Part shown: positions 22,310 through 33,480 of the stretch, in pieces
Layout: each line of letters starts with the position of its first letter
Position numbering within the stretch: position 1 is the first letter of the stretch
NCBI GenBank assembly: GCA_027943335.1
Contig: BSBK01005136.1
Location: 692,501-756,500 of the forward strand
Source of the DNA: Chamaecyparis obtusa
Lineage: Eukaryota; Streptophyta; Pinopsida; Cupressales; Cupressaceae
DNA: 64,000 nt
Direction: 5' to 3'
Made by a program: the position numbers and the translations under genes
The notes under the pieces: model-generated
Seen by the model: the letters and a program-made list of their open reading frames with translations, nothing else
What the model was told of the DNA's origin: nothing
Databases searched by the model: none

Positions 22310-24094
22310 CTCTTCTACACAATTTCTCTTAGCTCTAAAAAATTAACTTGTTTAGCACTCTATCATTGCTCAATAAAACACAGTTCTCTTCAAATGATCT
22401 CAAACACACAAAAAAATGAGTTTAGCTTATTTATCGATGCAAATTGAATGCATATAGTTGCTAAAATTAGTCCAAATCTAACTTTAATCACTTTTGTATT
22501 CAATTTCACATATCACCAATTTTTAGATCAGTGCTACCTGATGCTGGGATGTTGATAGATAGATTAAAAAACTCAAAAATAAGTTAGAAAAGAAATTATT
22601 ACAATTTTTATGCTTTAAAACCCTATTTGCGTAAAAAATCCTCCTTTAAATCTTATTAGATGGCCTTTTTATTTTCTTTGGCTTGAAAGTGTACTTTATC
22701 CACGTAGTAACAGTCTCTAAACCTTTCTTTTATTATTTTCTTTAACTAAGCCCATTTCAGAGATCTAGCAACTAAAGGTTCACTTGATCATAAGATGAAA
22801 AGATAACCCTATCTTATATTCAGAGAATTAGTTACCAAAGACAACATTACCTGAGTATCTGACCATAGTCACCATCTAGAGAATTAGTGACAATGGCTAT
22901 CTCTTAATCTCTTAATACTCTAGTTAACTATTAACTTATTCTAAGATCTAGTGACCAAAGGATTCACTCATTCGATAAAAGGAAAACTTAACCACATGTT
23001 TATTGTGAGATCTACCGAACAAGCTTATTCTTTGAGTGAATGAATTCTTTCCTAACTATGTGTTTCAAAATGAGATTAAGATTCAACCAATAATCTTGAC
23101 ATCAATCGATAGCAATCATTAAATTGTTGAACCATCAAGATAGTCATCTTTTGATTACGAGACTTGGCGAACAAAGCATTTGTTGAATCTCCCAATGTTT
23201 TAAACACTGAGTGTTTCATTACGAGATCAAGTGACTAAAGGTTAAAAACTCACTTAACCATTTGATTCACCCATCCACTGAATGTCTTTTATCATAACCA
23301 ACCTTTTAAAAGAACACATGAATATTTCATTCGTTGAGTCACCGAAAGATGTAGAGCTTTACTAACTTATTTTGAGAATAGGCAAAAAAAAGAGAAACCC
23401 ACCTTTATCAATTCTGCTAAGTTGGAATATCATAGCCACCAAACTTAGAGGACCACAAACTTAAAGCACTATCGCTGAGTCACTAAATCATTTCATGTAG
23501 GACCCAAATATCTAGAGATTAAAACATTACCATCGATCTTGCAGAAAATCAGTGGCCCTCGCTAGATTTCTAAATAACTTAGAACTTGACCGCTCAATTC
23601 TAAGAACATGAGAGAACCGCCATGCTAGGTCACTGAAAGGTAACATGAAACCACCAAGAATGAAGTAGATAGGAGACTACACATTTGTTGATTTTCTTAA
23701 TGACTTTAATAACCATGGCTAGACTCAGAGAACTAGTGACTTAATATGAAACATGACAAGGGCTCAACACACTCACCAATTTACTGAATGAAAAAGATAC
23801 ATGAAATAGTATTAAGTGATTTAGTGAACAATGAGAAGGAAATAATCATGTACATGGTCAAGAAACTTAAGTGGCCAAAAAGGTAATGATGAAACACAAG
23901 AATTAGGACCAACTAAAGGGTTTCATGAAAAATTAAGATTTCTCAAGGGAAAAAGATCTAGGCCTAGGGTTTTCAAGATTAAAAGTGACAAATTCAATGA
24001 ATTTTAAAAACCTAAATCATGAAAAGAACATTTTCAGAGAGACTAAACAAAAATTTTAAACAAAAACCTCAGAAACCTAATTATATACCTAATA
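22310..24094 (-). other. Non-coding 5' part of the M1 LTR
   Basis: About 1.8 kb between the LTR edge and the LTR reading frame. No supported gene. Most of 22740-23760 consists of short degenerate modules such as GAGATCTAGTGAACAAAG and TTCACTGAATC with self-complementary half-sites. This is where a promoter for the element or for the LTR frame would be expected, but I could not pick a convincing TATA box. Confidence 0.6.
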
Positions 24095-24334
24095 GTGGCT
24101 CTATCTGAGGTTGCTTGAGTGGAAGATAATAGCAAGAACTTACAAATCTCTAGGTGGTAGACCAAAAAACCCTAACCTAAAGTAGGAAAAGAACACATAA
24201 CAGAAGCAAACACACCTATACATATATACATACTTATTGTGCATGGAAAAGAGAAAGAATTAATTGAAGAAAAACTTCAGGAATTTTCCATGCACTAGCA
24301 ATTCCTGTTCTTCACCTTCCAAATTTCTTAAAAA
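24095..24334 (-). other. M1 3' untranslated region and LTR boundary motif
   Basis: On the minus strand the sequence ends AGATAGAGCCAC before the LTR (24095-24106 on the plus strand). It aligns with 43915-44073 of M2, including the segment ACCAAAAAACCCTAACC. No gene. Confidence 0.75.
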
Positions 24335-25400
24335 TTATGAATCCTTACCATTATTTTGACAAATAATGAAAGGTCCCAACCAAAAGGATTCAAATTGTTT
24401 ATGTTTTCCTTCATCTTCAGACTTGGTATTCCATTGGAGAACCATATCACCAGGTTGGAATTTTCTCAAAGTTTTCCTTTTTTCAAAAATATATTTCATT
24501 TTTTGTTGCAACTTCATATTTTACTTTTTTCCTTCCCTTCTAATTTCATCTAGTTCAACCAACTAAATCATTCTATCTTATAATGGATCACTGATTTACA
24601 TATCCTCTTCCTGCATAAATTTGTATGTTGGTAAGAAGTTGTTTACTGGTAATCTTGATTTCACACCATATACCATCTCAAAAGGGGACTTCCCTATAGC
24701 CTTTTTCTCAGCAATCCTATTAGTAGACAATGCTAGTTTCAATTTTACATGCCAACTCCTTTTGTTCTTTTCCAAATTTTTCTTCAAAATTTGCAGGATA
24801 CTCTTATTACTAGATTCTATCTACCCATTTGCTTGTAGATGGTAAGGAGATGAATAAGACAGAATTATTCCCATCTTTAAACAAATTTTAGTGATTTCAT
24901 GTGATCTGAAGCTTGTGGCATTATCTACAACCAATTTGATAGGGGCACCAAACCTAGTGATTAGATTATTCATTAAAACCTCAATTACAATAGCACTGGT
25001 TTCTTTTTTAGTTGGCATTTCTTCAATCCATTTAGTGAAATAATCAGTAGCACCCAAAATCCAACTATGTCCCCCACTAGATTTCTCAATAAAATTCCCC
25101 AATAAAGTCCATACCCCACATTGCAAAAGGAGCTTCTACAAAAATAGGGTTCAACAATAATGCACCTGAGAATTTTTGCTTCTTGGAAAATCTTTGACAT
25201 GGCTCACACTTTCTGACAAAATAATGAGTATCCTTGAACAACATAGGCCAATAGTATCCTTCCCTTAAAACCTTACCAACTAGAGATCGAGTAGAGTGAT
25301 GCCCTCCACACAATCCAGAGTGCATCTCATTGAATACCTTTTCTGATCGGTGTTTGTCTAAACAAAATAGTAGAATTCCATCATTATCTTTCTAGTACAA
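24335..25400 (-). pseudogene. pol: M1 integrase
   Basis: Zinc-binding residues are complete: NEMHSGLCGGHHS near 25280-25325 and VRKCEPCQRFS near 25185-25215. First core Asp in GMDFIGEF near 25095-25115, second in LVVDNATSF near 24915-24940, Glu in the IESSNKS segment just after a stop near 24830. A frameshift near 25100 separates zinc domain and core. C-terminal domain at 24335-24517 (FQPGDMVLQWN, ESFWLGPFI). Catalytic residues remain but frame is broken at several points. Confidence 0.9.
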
Positions 25401-26070
25401 ATCACCTTGTATCATTACGTACCTTTGGGCCTACAATCTCAAGCTTCTCCTTTGATTATCATTCAGCTCCTATGGACATTTGGCATGTTTAATAAGATAA
25501 AAAATATCTTTGTACCATGGTTGCTTTTCAATACTAGTGACTGTATCTTCATTACAAACAACACTATTCACTTGGATGAGGTCCATGTTTTCCTCAGTCA
25601 TTAGTTTTGCAAGTCCTAAACCTCTCACCAATTTGGTAATGTGGAGATCAAGATCAAACTCTTGAATCCTATTGATCCACTTGCACCTTTTTCATGTGAC
25701 CTCACTTTGAACCAAAATATCTTTCACTATTACATGAGGTAGATATGCATTAACCTTGGCACAAACAAGATAAGGTCTGAAAGCTTTAACTACCTTGACT
25801 AGTGTGTATGCCTACTTTTTGATTAAATCATAATTTAATTTAGCAGACTACAATGACTTGCTAAAGAAGGCTATGGGATGTTCAAATCCTTCTTGTTCCT
25901 TTTGTAATAGGACAACTGTAATAGTATGAAAAGAGGCAAAGGAGAATAGAGAAAATGGATTTGAATAATCAGGTGAGATTAAGACATGGGCCTCTTGGAT
26001 TGCTTGTTTAATTTTCTCAAAAGCTTGTTGAGCCTCACTGTTCCAATCAAACTTTACATATTTCTTCAGG
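25401..26070 (-). pseudogene. M1 gypsy RNase H, catalytically eroded
   Basis: Follows RT. SLFSFASFHTITVVLLQ (about 25895-25950) lacks the Asp of the D-A-S core exactly as in P1 and M2. The downstream stretch (AYTLVKVVKAFRPYL, then GLGLAKLMTEENMDL) shows no third or fourth catalytic Asp. Several stops. Confidence 0.8.
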
Positions 26071-27127
26071 ACTTTGACTATAGGCTTGACCATTTCTACA
26101 AAGTTAGCAATAAATTTCTTGACAAAATTAATCTCTCCTAAGAAATATTGCACACCCTTTATATTCTTTGGTAGAGGTACCTTCTTGATTGCCTCTACTC
26201 TTTCAGGGTCAATCTTGAATCCTTCTTTTGAAACTATATGTCCAAGCAGCTTCCCTTCTGTCATAGCAAATTGCCATTTTTTAGAATTTAAGGAAATACC
26301 AAATTCTAGAGCTTTAATAATGACCTTTTCCAAATGATTACAGTGGTCCTCAACCTTCTTAGAATAAGTAGCAAGATCATCCTCATACACAACCATAAGG
26401 ACATCAATCAATTCTTTAAAAGCAACATCCATTTCCCTTTGAAAAGTTGCTCCAGCATTTTTCAAACCAAAATGCATGCACAGATACACATATGTTCCCC
26501 ATGGGGTTGTAAATGTTGTTTTAAACTACTCTGATTGTTTGACTAGCACTTGATTATAACCTGAAAAACCATCCATCATTGATAAGAGCTCACAACTAGT
26601 TACCTTATGCAACATGGATTCCATATTTGGCAATCCATAATTATCTTTTAATGAAGCCACATTCAGATTCCTAAAATCAACAAAAAGTCTTATGTCACCA
26701 TTATTTTTTCTCACTGGCACAAGATTTGAGACCCATCTAGAATGCCTTATAGGGTCAATGATACTAGCATCTCTCAATTTTGTCAATTTAGCCTGCATTT
26801 CTATGGATAGCAGGGGATTGATGGGTCTTTTTGTTTGTCTAAAAGGCTTAGTATCCTCCTTGAGTGGAATTTCATGTTGAAAGAGGTCTTCTCTATAAGC
26901 CTTAAGCTCATCATATGACCAAAAAAAAACATGCTTGTATCCTTTTAACAATCTTATAAAATTTCCTCTAACCCCCTTACTCAACCTTTTTCCAATATAT
27001 ATTGTTTGAGGGGATGTTTCTGAACCTAAATTTATTTCCTCTAGGTCCTCCATTTTAGTCTTAGATTTTTGAAGCATGTACCCATCATTTATCTTAAACA
27101 TACCCTCCAACTCTACTAACCCCTTAA
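26071..27127 (-). pseudogene. pol: M1 reverse transcriptase
   Basis: Long open block 27127-26526 with the N-terminal RT region (MEDLEEINLGSETSP) and palm (SNLVPVRKNNGDIRLFVDFR), then a break and 26489-26071 with YEDD at 26376-26387 in place of YQDD. The conserved ATFQR Gln is intact here because the codon is CAA. Upstream of 27127 the coding sequence stops abruptly and LTR sequence begins: RNase H, protease and gag have been deleted. Confidence 0.92.
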
Positions 27128-30100
27128 GTAGCCAATGCTTCATTAGCCTTTTCATTGACCTTAGGCAAGGTGCTCACTAACTGATGGATAGAGTCCATTT
27201 TCTCTTTAATCATGTCAAACATATGAGTAACAATACCTATCATTATTTTCATGGAGACATCAAGCTTGATCTTCTCAAAATCCTCAGAAGGCTCATCATG
27301 AGTTTTTGGTATCTATTCAGGAGGAATTTCAATTTGTGGTGTAGGAGGAGGGACTACCTTTGAAGCTTCTTCAAGCTTAACCTTTAATTCTGCCAACTCA
27401 TCTTCTAACTGATTGATCTTTATCAGTTTTAGATCTCTATGTTTGGCCAAGCTAGTTGAACTCTCAAATAATTTTGCATATCTTTTAGATAATTAAGGTA
27501 ACTTTGCTTCATTCAGGTTAGGAAAATGGGTCACTTCCTTGGAGACCTCAAGATCAGTTGTGTTCTGTAGAGTCCATATGATTTTATATCCTTCCATCTG
27601 ATCCTCTATACTTACTAGAGATGGCTTTTGAGTCCGTGGGGCTATATACCACATTGTAACACCCTAGGACTTAGCATCATAGCCACTTCCTCTAATCATA
27701 TTACCAATATGAACTTCATAAGATAAATTTCCCTATGGTTGCTTTCATATATGATCAATGATAAATGCAGAGGTCAAATCCCATCCTAGAATTAGAAGCA
27801 TTCCACTTGATCTAACCATTTCTCTAGCTTCTTCTATAGTTATAGCCTCAAGGCTAGGATCATAAGAAGCTAGAGCCCTCAAAGCTTCTTCACTTGGCTC
27901 CATTCATTTGGGCATAGCCATAGCTACTTCTTTTTGCTTTCTCCAAATAAGAAAGTTATTGAATTCATCACTCTTGATGAATTGGTCATCACTTAAAAAA
28001 TCCTCTTGATGTACACCTCTCTCACATCCTATCCTAATCACAGGGATTGTTCCTCAGTTCCTTCATTAGTGGACACCATCTTGCTGGCTCTTATAGTTTT
28101 TCTTAATTGGTGATGGTATGCCCTATCATCTTGTACAAGATCAGATGCTCTCTCAGTCACCCTTTTTTGTTTTTTCTCCTTGGAAGGTTCTCCCATTTCA
28201 AGCCTCTATTTCTTCAATGGTAGATCTGGAAGGCTATTTTCCTCTGGTTGGTCTTCAGTAAGATTGATAACTGGTGAATTCCCATCTTGTGGTGGGCTAT
28301 TTCCCTCTTGAGATTCATTAGAGAATTCCTCATAATCAGAGGATGAATAACTCTTCTTTTTCTTGGTCTTCTTTTTCTCAAGTAGTCCTTCCAATTGATT
28401 TGATAGAGTATCTTGCATCTCTATCATTTTGACAATCCTTTTCAAGTAGGGAAGGTTAGGGAAGAAGCCTTCAAAAGGAATTTCAACCCCTTTCAATTGG
28501 GCTTGTAAATCCATCAGGTCAAAGTACCTGTTCCATCTCTTAGTAATTTCATCCTTCTCCATAACATTTCTAATCACGTCCTCCTCATCTAGGCCGTCAT
28601 GCTCCCTAGTGACACAAATGCCAGGAATTAGTGTCATTATTGTAGTCTTAATGAAATCCTCAAGGTCCACATGTCTAAAAACACAAGATACCATCTTAAA
28701 ATGATTTAGCCAGGTGCTAATTTGTGGGAAAGCCCTCTTACTAATCAGGAAGTTACCAATTCTGAACTACCTAGGTGTGAAAGTACCTTTCCTATGAGGG
28801 GCCAAGAGTTCTTTCTCTATTCACATCAACTACCAAATAAATTCCAAAGAGGCAACTCTTGGTGGCATAAATTTTGGTAACAAATGTGGGGGTTGGGGGA
28901 AATTATAAACTCTTATAATTATAGAATTTTCCCCATAGTATAAATCTCCCCAATTATGGTTTCCCTCACATTTATCCCCCAAATGCATGGATCTTAGGAG
29001 TTTAAGAACCCTAGTTGGTAACCTTGAAACATTAATGCCTAGCAATCTCAGGATGGGATAAATAATGAAATTTTGGCAAACATAATAGTCACACTCATTT
29101 GAAGTATAATTCCACACCCTCATTCATAGGTGGACTAGATTATGCTAGTCTTGGAAGGTGAATCTTAGTTTTAGCATATTCAAATCAAAACTATTGATGT
29201 TGAAAAATAGAATCAAATGCATCAATATAGAGTAATGCAAGAACTTGACGAACCTCTTTCTTTCTTTCACAAACATTATCCATTCATGAATCATATCAAT
29301 TATATACTAGATGTAATCATAGTTAGTGTTCACTAGAGTTTTTTGGATATCCAAGATCATCATCAAAAGATTAGTAGGCAAAAATTCTTCATCCCCATTA
29401 ATCCCTAAAACTCTACATAACCCATAACATGTCTGCTTCATATAGAAATGGAGGGATTTAAACTGGTAAGGGGCATTCATGCTAGTAGGGATGGGGGCTA
29501 TATATCTATCTTGCTTTAGGATATGTCTAACCATCTGGTATTTTATTGACCACATGTGATTTATATACATCTCTCTTTCTTTGCTTAAGTAAATTTTAGT
29601 AGAGGACGTATAAAAAAAAAAGCTTTTATGAAAGAACCACTATCGAGAGTAACCAAGGGTGACTGGTCCTCCTTCCTAATTATTTTGGAGATGGGATCAT
29701 ACAGCCTATCCAACCCAATAATTAAGTCCACATCTAAAAACACATCAAGGAAAACCAATTTTCCTAAGCCCAAAGCCCAACCATTACAAATAAGTACTTT
29801 GTTACTCCTATTTCCATGAAAATGATTGAAAAGACTATAACTTGAGCAAGATGGTGTGGTGGGATTGATGTAATGATCTATAAAATCTTAAAAGAACTCA
29901 TCAGAAGCCTTCTTGTTTTGACTGGAATGAGGCACCAACTTGATAAAATCATATAAGTAATTGGGCTTATTTCTTTCTTCACCACCTTTGGCCTTGGCTT
30001 CACCATTGGAAGAAGTCATGTTGAGCTCTAGTTGACTCATTTCTTCTACAAAATTGCTCTTAGCTCTGCAAACTTAACTTGCTTAGCACTCTGGGATTGC

Positions 30101-31205
30101 TCAAGAAAACATAATTCTCTTCAAATTATCTCGAACATAGAAAACAATGAGTTTAGATTATTTATTGATGCAAATTGAATGCGTACAGTTGCCAAAATCA
30201 TTGTAAATCTAACTTTAATCACTTCTGCATTCAATTTCACATATCACCAATTTTCAAATTAGTGCTAGCCAATGCTGGGATGTTTACAGATAGATTAAAA
30301 AACTCAAAAACAAGGCAGAAAAGAAATGATTACATTTTTTATGCTTTAAAACCCTGTTTACGTAATAAAACCTCCTTTAAATCTGATTGGATGCCCTTTT
30401 TCTTTTATCCAACTCAATAGTGTACTTTATCCATGTAGCAATGGTCTCTAAGCCTTTTATTATTTTCCTCAACTGAGCCCATTTTAGAGATCTAGCGGCT
30501 GAAGGTTTACATGATCGCAAGATGAAAATATAACCCTAGCTTATATTTAGAGAATTAGAAATCAAAGAAATATTACCCAAGCATCTGACCATAGTCACCA
30601 TCTGTAGAATCAGAAACAATGGCTATCTCTTAATCTCTTAATGCTTTGGTTAACTACTAACTTATTCTGAGATCTAGCGACCAAAGGCTTTGCTCATTCA
30701 CTGAAAGGAAAACTTAACCGCATGTTTCTTGTGAGATCTAGTGAACAAGATTATTCTCTAAGTCACTGAATTCTTTCCTAACTTCATGTTTCAATTTGAG
30801 ATTAAGAGTTAACCATTGATCTTGACATCAGTCAATGAATATTGTTAAATTGTTAAATGATCAGGACAGTCATCTTTTGATTACGAGACTTGGTGAACAA
30901 AGTGTTCACTGAATCTCCCAATGTTTTAAACATTGACTGTTTCATTATGAGATCAAGTGACTAAAGGTTAAAAACATACTTGACCATTTGATTCACCCAT
31001 TTATGGAATGTGTTTTTATCATAACTAACATTTTAAGAGAATGCATGAATACTTCATTCATTGTGTCGCCAGAAGATGTAGAACTTTACCAACTTATTTC
31101 AAGAATAGGTGAACAAAAGAGAAACCCACCTTTATCAATTCTGCTAAGCTAGAATATCAAAGCCACCAAACTTAGAGGACCACAAACTTAAAGCACTATC
31201 CCAGA
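27128..31205 (-). repeat. M1 right LTR, truncated at both ends
   Basis: Aligns with the M1 left LTR (5860-8007 joined to 21537-23480). The primer-site end is lost in the deletion joining it to pol at about 27127; the outer end stops at about 31205. It includes most of the LTR reading frame and a module tract at about 30480-31100. Confidence 0.85.
27130..30040 (-). pseudogene. LTR-encoded ORF, M1 right copy (longest uninterrupted segment)
   Basis: About 970 codons of the unrecognised LTR frame in one piece, start codon at 30038-30040 (MSQLELNMTSSNGEAKAKGG), C-terminus lost. Order: N-terminal block with VLICNGWALGLGKLVFLDVF; KQTCYGLCRVLGINGDEEFL (about 29400-29460); FIIYPILRLLGINVSRLPT (about 29010-29070); HNWGDLYYGENSIIIRVY; a long clear block 28694-28206 with EHDGLDEEDVIRNV and SDYEEFSNESQEGNSPP; then basic and coiled-coil parts to 27130. 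Stops are few relative to length. Differences from the left copy are spread, and the protein sequence is recognisably conserved with M2. No transmembrane segments, so an envelope role is unlikely. Confidence 0.78.
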
Positions 31206-31291
31206 GTCACCAATTTTTTTAGATGTATCTATTGGGATTAATGGAGTTATAATTTCAAGATTTTTGTGAATCTTAAATCATCTATAGATCT
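31206..31291 (+). repeat. Junction: inverted fragment of an M-family LTR end
   Basis: On the left, the plus strand reads CCAGAGTCACCAATTTTTTTA, the minus-strand primer-site region as in M2 (51098-51121). It is followed by a piece that reads ATTGGGATTAATGGAGT and ends ATCTATAGATCTGAGCACTAAC. That is the reverse complement of the M2 LTR end (38678-38740), differing by a short insertion and a few bases. The LTR tail is therefore in the opposite orientation to the primer site beside it. Confidence 0.55.
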
Positions 31292-32143
31292 GAGCACTAA
31301 CTTTAAGAACATTTTGTTAAGAGAGCATGATTTAATTAAGCTTGAGGAGAAAGTATTAGTTAATTTGGTATAGCTGACAGTGTGTAGTGTGTGTCTACAC
31401 TTACTAATTTGGATAGGTCCTAGTTTATGTTGCATGGTTAGTAGAGCCGATGGAGATGTAATTGGAGAGTTTTATTGTTTCTCTAATATGATCTCAAGGT
31501 GGTTCGAATAGGCTGACTTGATCATATCATTTAGAGGAAAGATACTTATAGCCGATCATTTGTGATCTCTAGGAGGATGGCATAAATATGATAATTTACA
31601 AAAGAGGAGAGAGTGCAAAGTACTATGTCATGAAGAAGAGGTCTATGTGACAGATAAGATAGACTATGCTATTCATTGGAATTGATCATGACAGCAGGTC
31701 TACACCATAGTTCACCAAGATCCAGATATAGTATGTATTTATTATTTAGAAGGTTTCAGCCTTAACCCCTTTGAGTAATGAGCTCTCAAACAATCCATCC
31801 TCACAGTTAATAAGGTCCATCATAAAAGAATCCTAATAGGGTCTGACCTTTGAGTAGGTCACTGTACTTATTTCATTGTAAATATCAACTCCTAACAGGG
31901 TTATAAGATCTTCTAACAAAGATCATTATACACTAGTGCAACTTATTAGTGGGTGTGAATTCCCACCAAGGCTTTTACCTATTTTGGGTTTCCCCATAAC
32001 CAAAATATTGGTGTTGTGTTCAAGTGTTCTTTAATTGTGTTTATGCTTAAATTTTAAGTATACTTAATAGGATAAAGAATTGAAAGTAGTAGATAAATGA
32101 TTCACCACCCCCTCTAAGTGATCTCTTGGGACTATTCCTAAAA
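31292..32143 (+). repeat. C1 5' LTR (5' end missing)
   Basis: Aligns with about 37175-38023 (for example CTTGAGGAGAAAGTATTAGTTAATTTGG-type sequence near 31340 and 37222) and ends CTATTCCTAAAA next to the primer site. About 480 bp present at the start of the 3' LTR are not seen here. Confidence 0.85.
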
Positions 32144-32145
32144 AT

Positions 32146-32158
32146 TGGTATTAGAGCC
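32146..32158 (+). promoter_or_regulatory. C1 primer binding site (initiator tRNA-Met)
   Basis: TGGTATTAGAGCC directly after the 5' LTR, one transition from the standard copia TGGTATCAGAGC. Confidence 0.88.
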
Positions 32159-32200
32159 TAGTGACTCAGACATAAATTTTAACAACTTGAGGTTAATTAG

Positions 32201-33240
32201 ATGGCATTATTTAGGAAAGGAAGTCCTAAGTTTGATGGATAGAACTATCTAGATTGGAAGAACAAAATGATCACACATTTACAATGTATTTCTTTTGAAT
32301 TTTTTGAAGTGTCTATCAAAGAAGTTAAGATCCCCTCTCTAGAAGATCTTGCAAAGGAAGATGCTACTGAAAAGAAAAAGGATTTATTCCATTAGAATGC
32401 AATAGCCAAATAATCCCTTATCAGTGCCTTATGCAATAGTGAGTTTTTAGAGATAAAGAAAGTAGACACAACTTACAAGATATGGAAGCACCTAGAAGAC
32501 ATGTTTAAAGGAGATACACAAGAAAATAATGCACATAGATAGATATGGAAGAAAAGATACAATGCATTAGAGATGCTACCTAAATAAAACATCAGAGCTT
32601 AAAACTAAAGTATTAATCAAGTAGTTGCTAGAATCAGAAACAATAGTGGAGAGATCTTGGAGGAAGACATTATGGATAAGTTGATGACTACTCTTATAGT
32701 AGAGTATGAAAACAAGATCAAAATCTTTGATGAGACCATGCAGCTTACAAAAAATTTCAAGAGAGAGACCTTGATCAGAAAAATTTTAGCTTTTAAGATT
32801 TCAAGATTGAAGACATAACCTAAAAGTGAGACAACCTTCAAAGCATTAGTCCATGGTAATAAATCTATAAACACTTCTAGTAATTTTGATGATGATGATG
32901 AAGAGAAAGAACTCTATGATTTCATTGCTATGATTTCTAAAAGAGAAAAGAAAGGAAAAGGAAAATAATAAGGTCAATTACCATTCAAGTGCTTTTCATG
33001 TAATAAGATTGGTCACTTTGCATCTAAGTGTCCTACAAGAGTTAAGAAGTTCAAGAATAACTACAAGCCTAAGTATACAAAGGAATGTTACTATGCTAGA
33101 GATGGAGTATTAGATGATGATTTAGTTGAAGATGAATGTTGATTCATTGCTATTATGGAGATGATTTATTATGAGATTGATCATGAAGATGAGAAAAGGG
33201 AACAAGAGCTATCATTGATTTCACAAGAAGACATAAGGAC
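32201..33240 (+). pseudogene. gag: C1 gag with zinc knuckle
   Basis: Starts ATG at 32201 (MALFRKGSPKFDG), the usual copia gag opening with a tryptophan-containing block (YLDWKNKM). Zinc knuckle CFSCNKIGHFASKC near 32990-33030 with standard C-x2-C-x4-H-x4-C spacing, followed by a lysine-rich tail. At least eight stops (near 32230, 32393, 32411, 32539, 32585, 32817, 32967, 33139). Nucleocapsid and capsid precursor of the element; non-functional. Confidence 0.85.
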
Positions 33241-33480
33241 ATATTGGATTATAGATATCAATTGTTCACATCACATGACAGGTGATAAAGATAGATTTGT
33301 TCATCTAGAAAAATACAAAGGTGGCATGGTTAGATTTTGAGATAACACTCCTAAACCTATCATTGGTAGGGGATCTATCACATTGGATGGAAATAATAAA
33401 ATTGATGATGTTCTCTATGTAGATGGTCTACAACATAACCTTCTTAGTGTTGGGTAGTTGCTTGAAAAGGTTATTAGTTG
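33241..33480 (+). pseudogene. C1 aspartic protease
   Basis: WIIDINCSHHMTGD near 33244-33285 is the copia protease motif with Ile-Asn in place of Ser-Gly after the catalytic Asp. The rest (GRGSITLDGNNKIDDVLYVD, then LQHNLLSVG) is typical of copia protease C-terminus. Stops at 33338-33340 and near 33455. Confidence 0.85.

Larger units (their letters stand above)
21537..24094 (-). repeat. M1 left LTR, inner part
   Basis: Continuation of the M1 LTR beyond P1. From the inner edge (24094, CCTAATA on the plus strand, so TATTAGG reading the element) it has about 1.8 kb of non-coding sequence. It includes a tract at about 22740-23760 made of degenerate modules around AGTGAA/TTCACT half-sites, then the start of the LTR reading frame at 22309. 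It aligns with 27128-31205 until about 23480/31205. Confidence 0.88.

Noticed and set aside
23000..24094. AGTGAA module tract as a simple satellite
   Set aside because: There is no fixed period; modules vary from about 40 to 100 bp and are not tandem head to tail at constant length.
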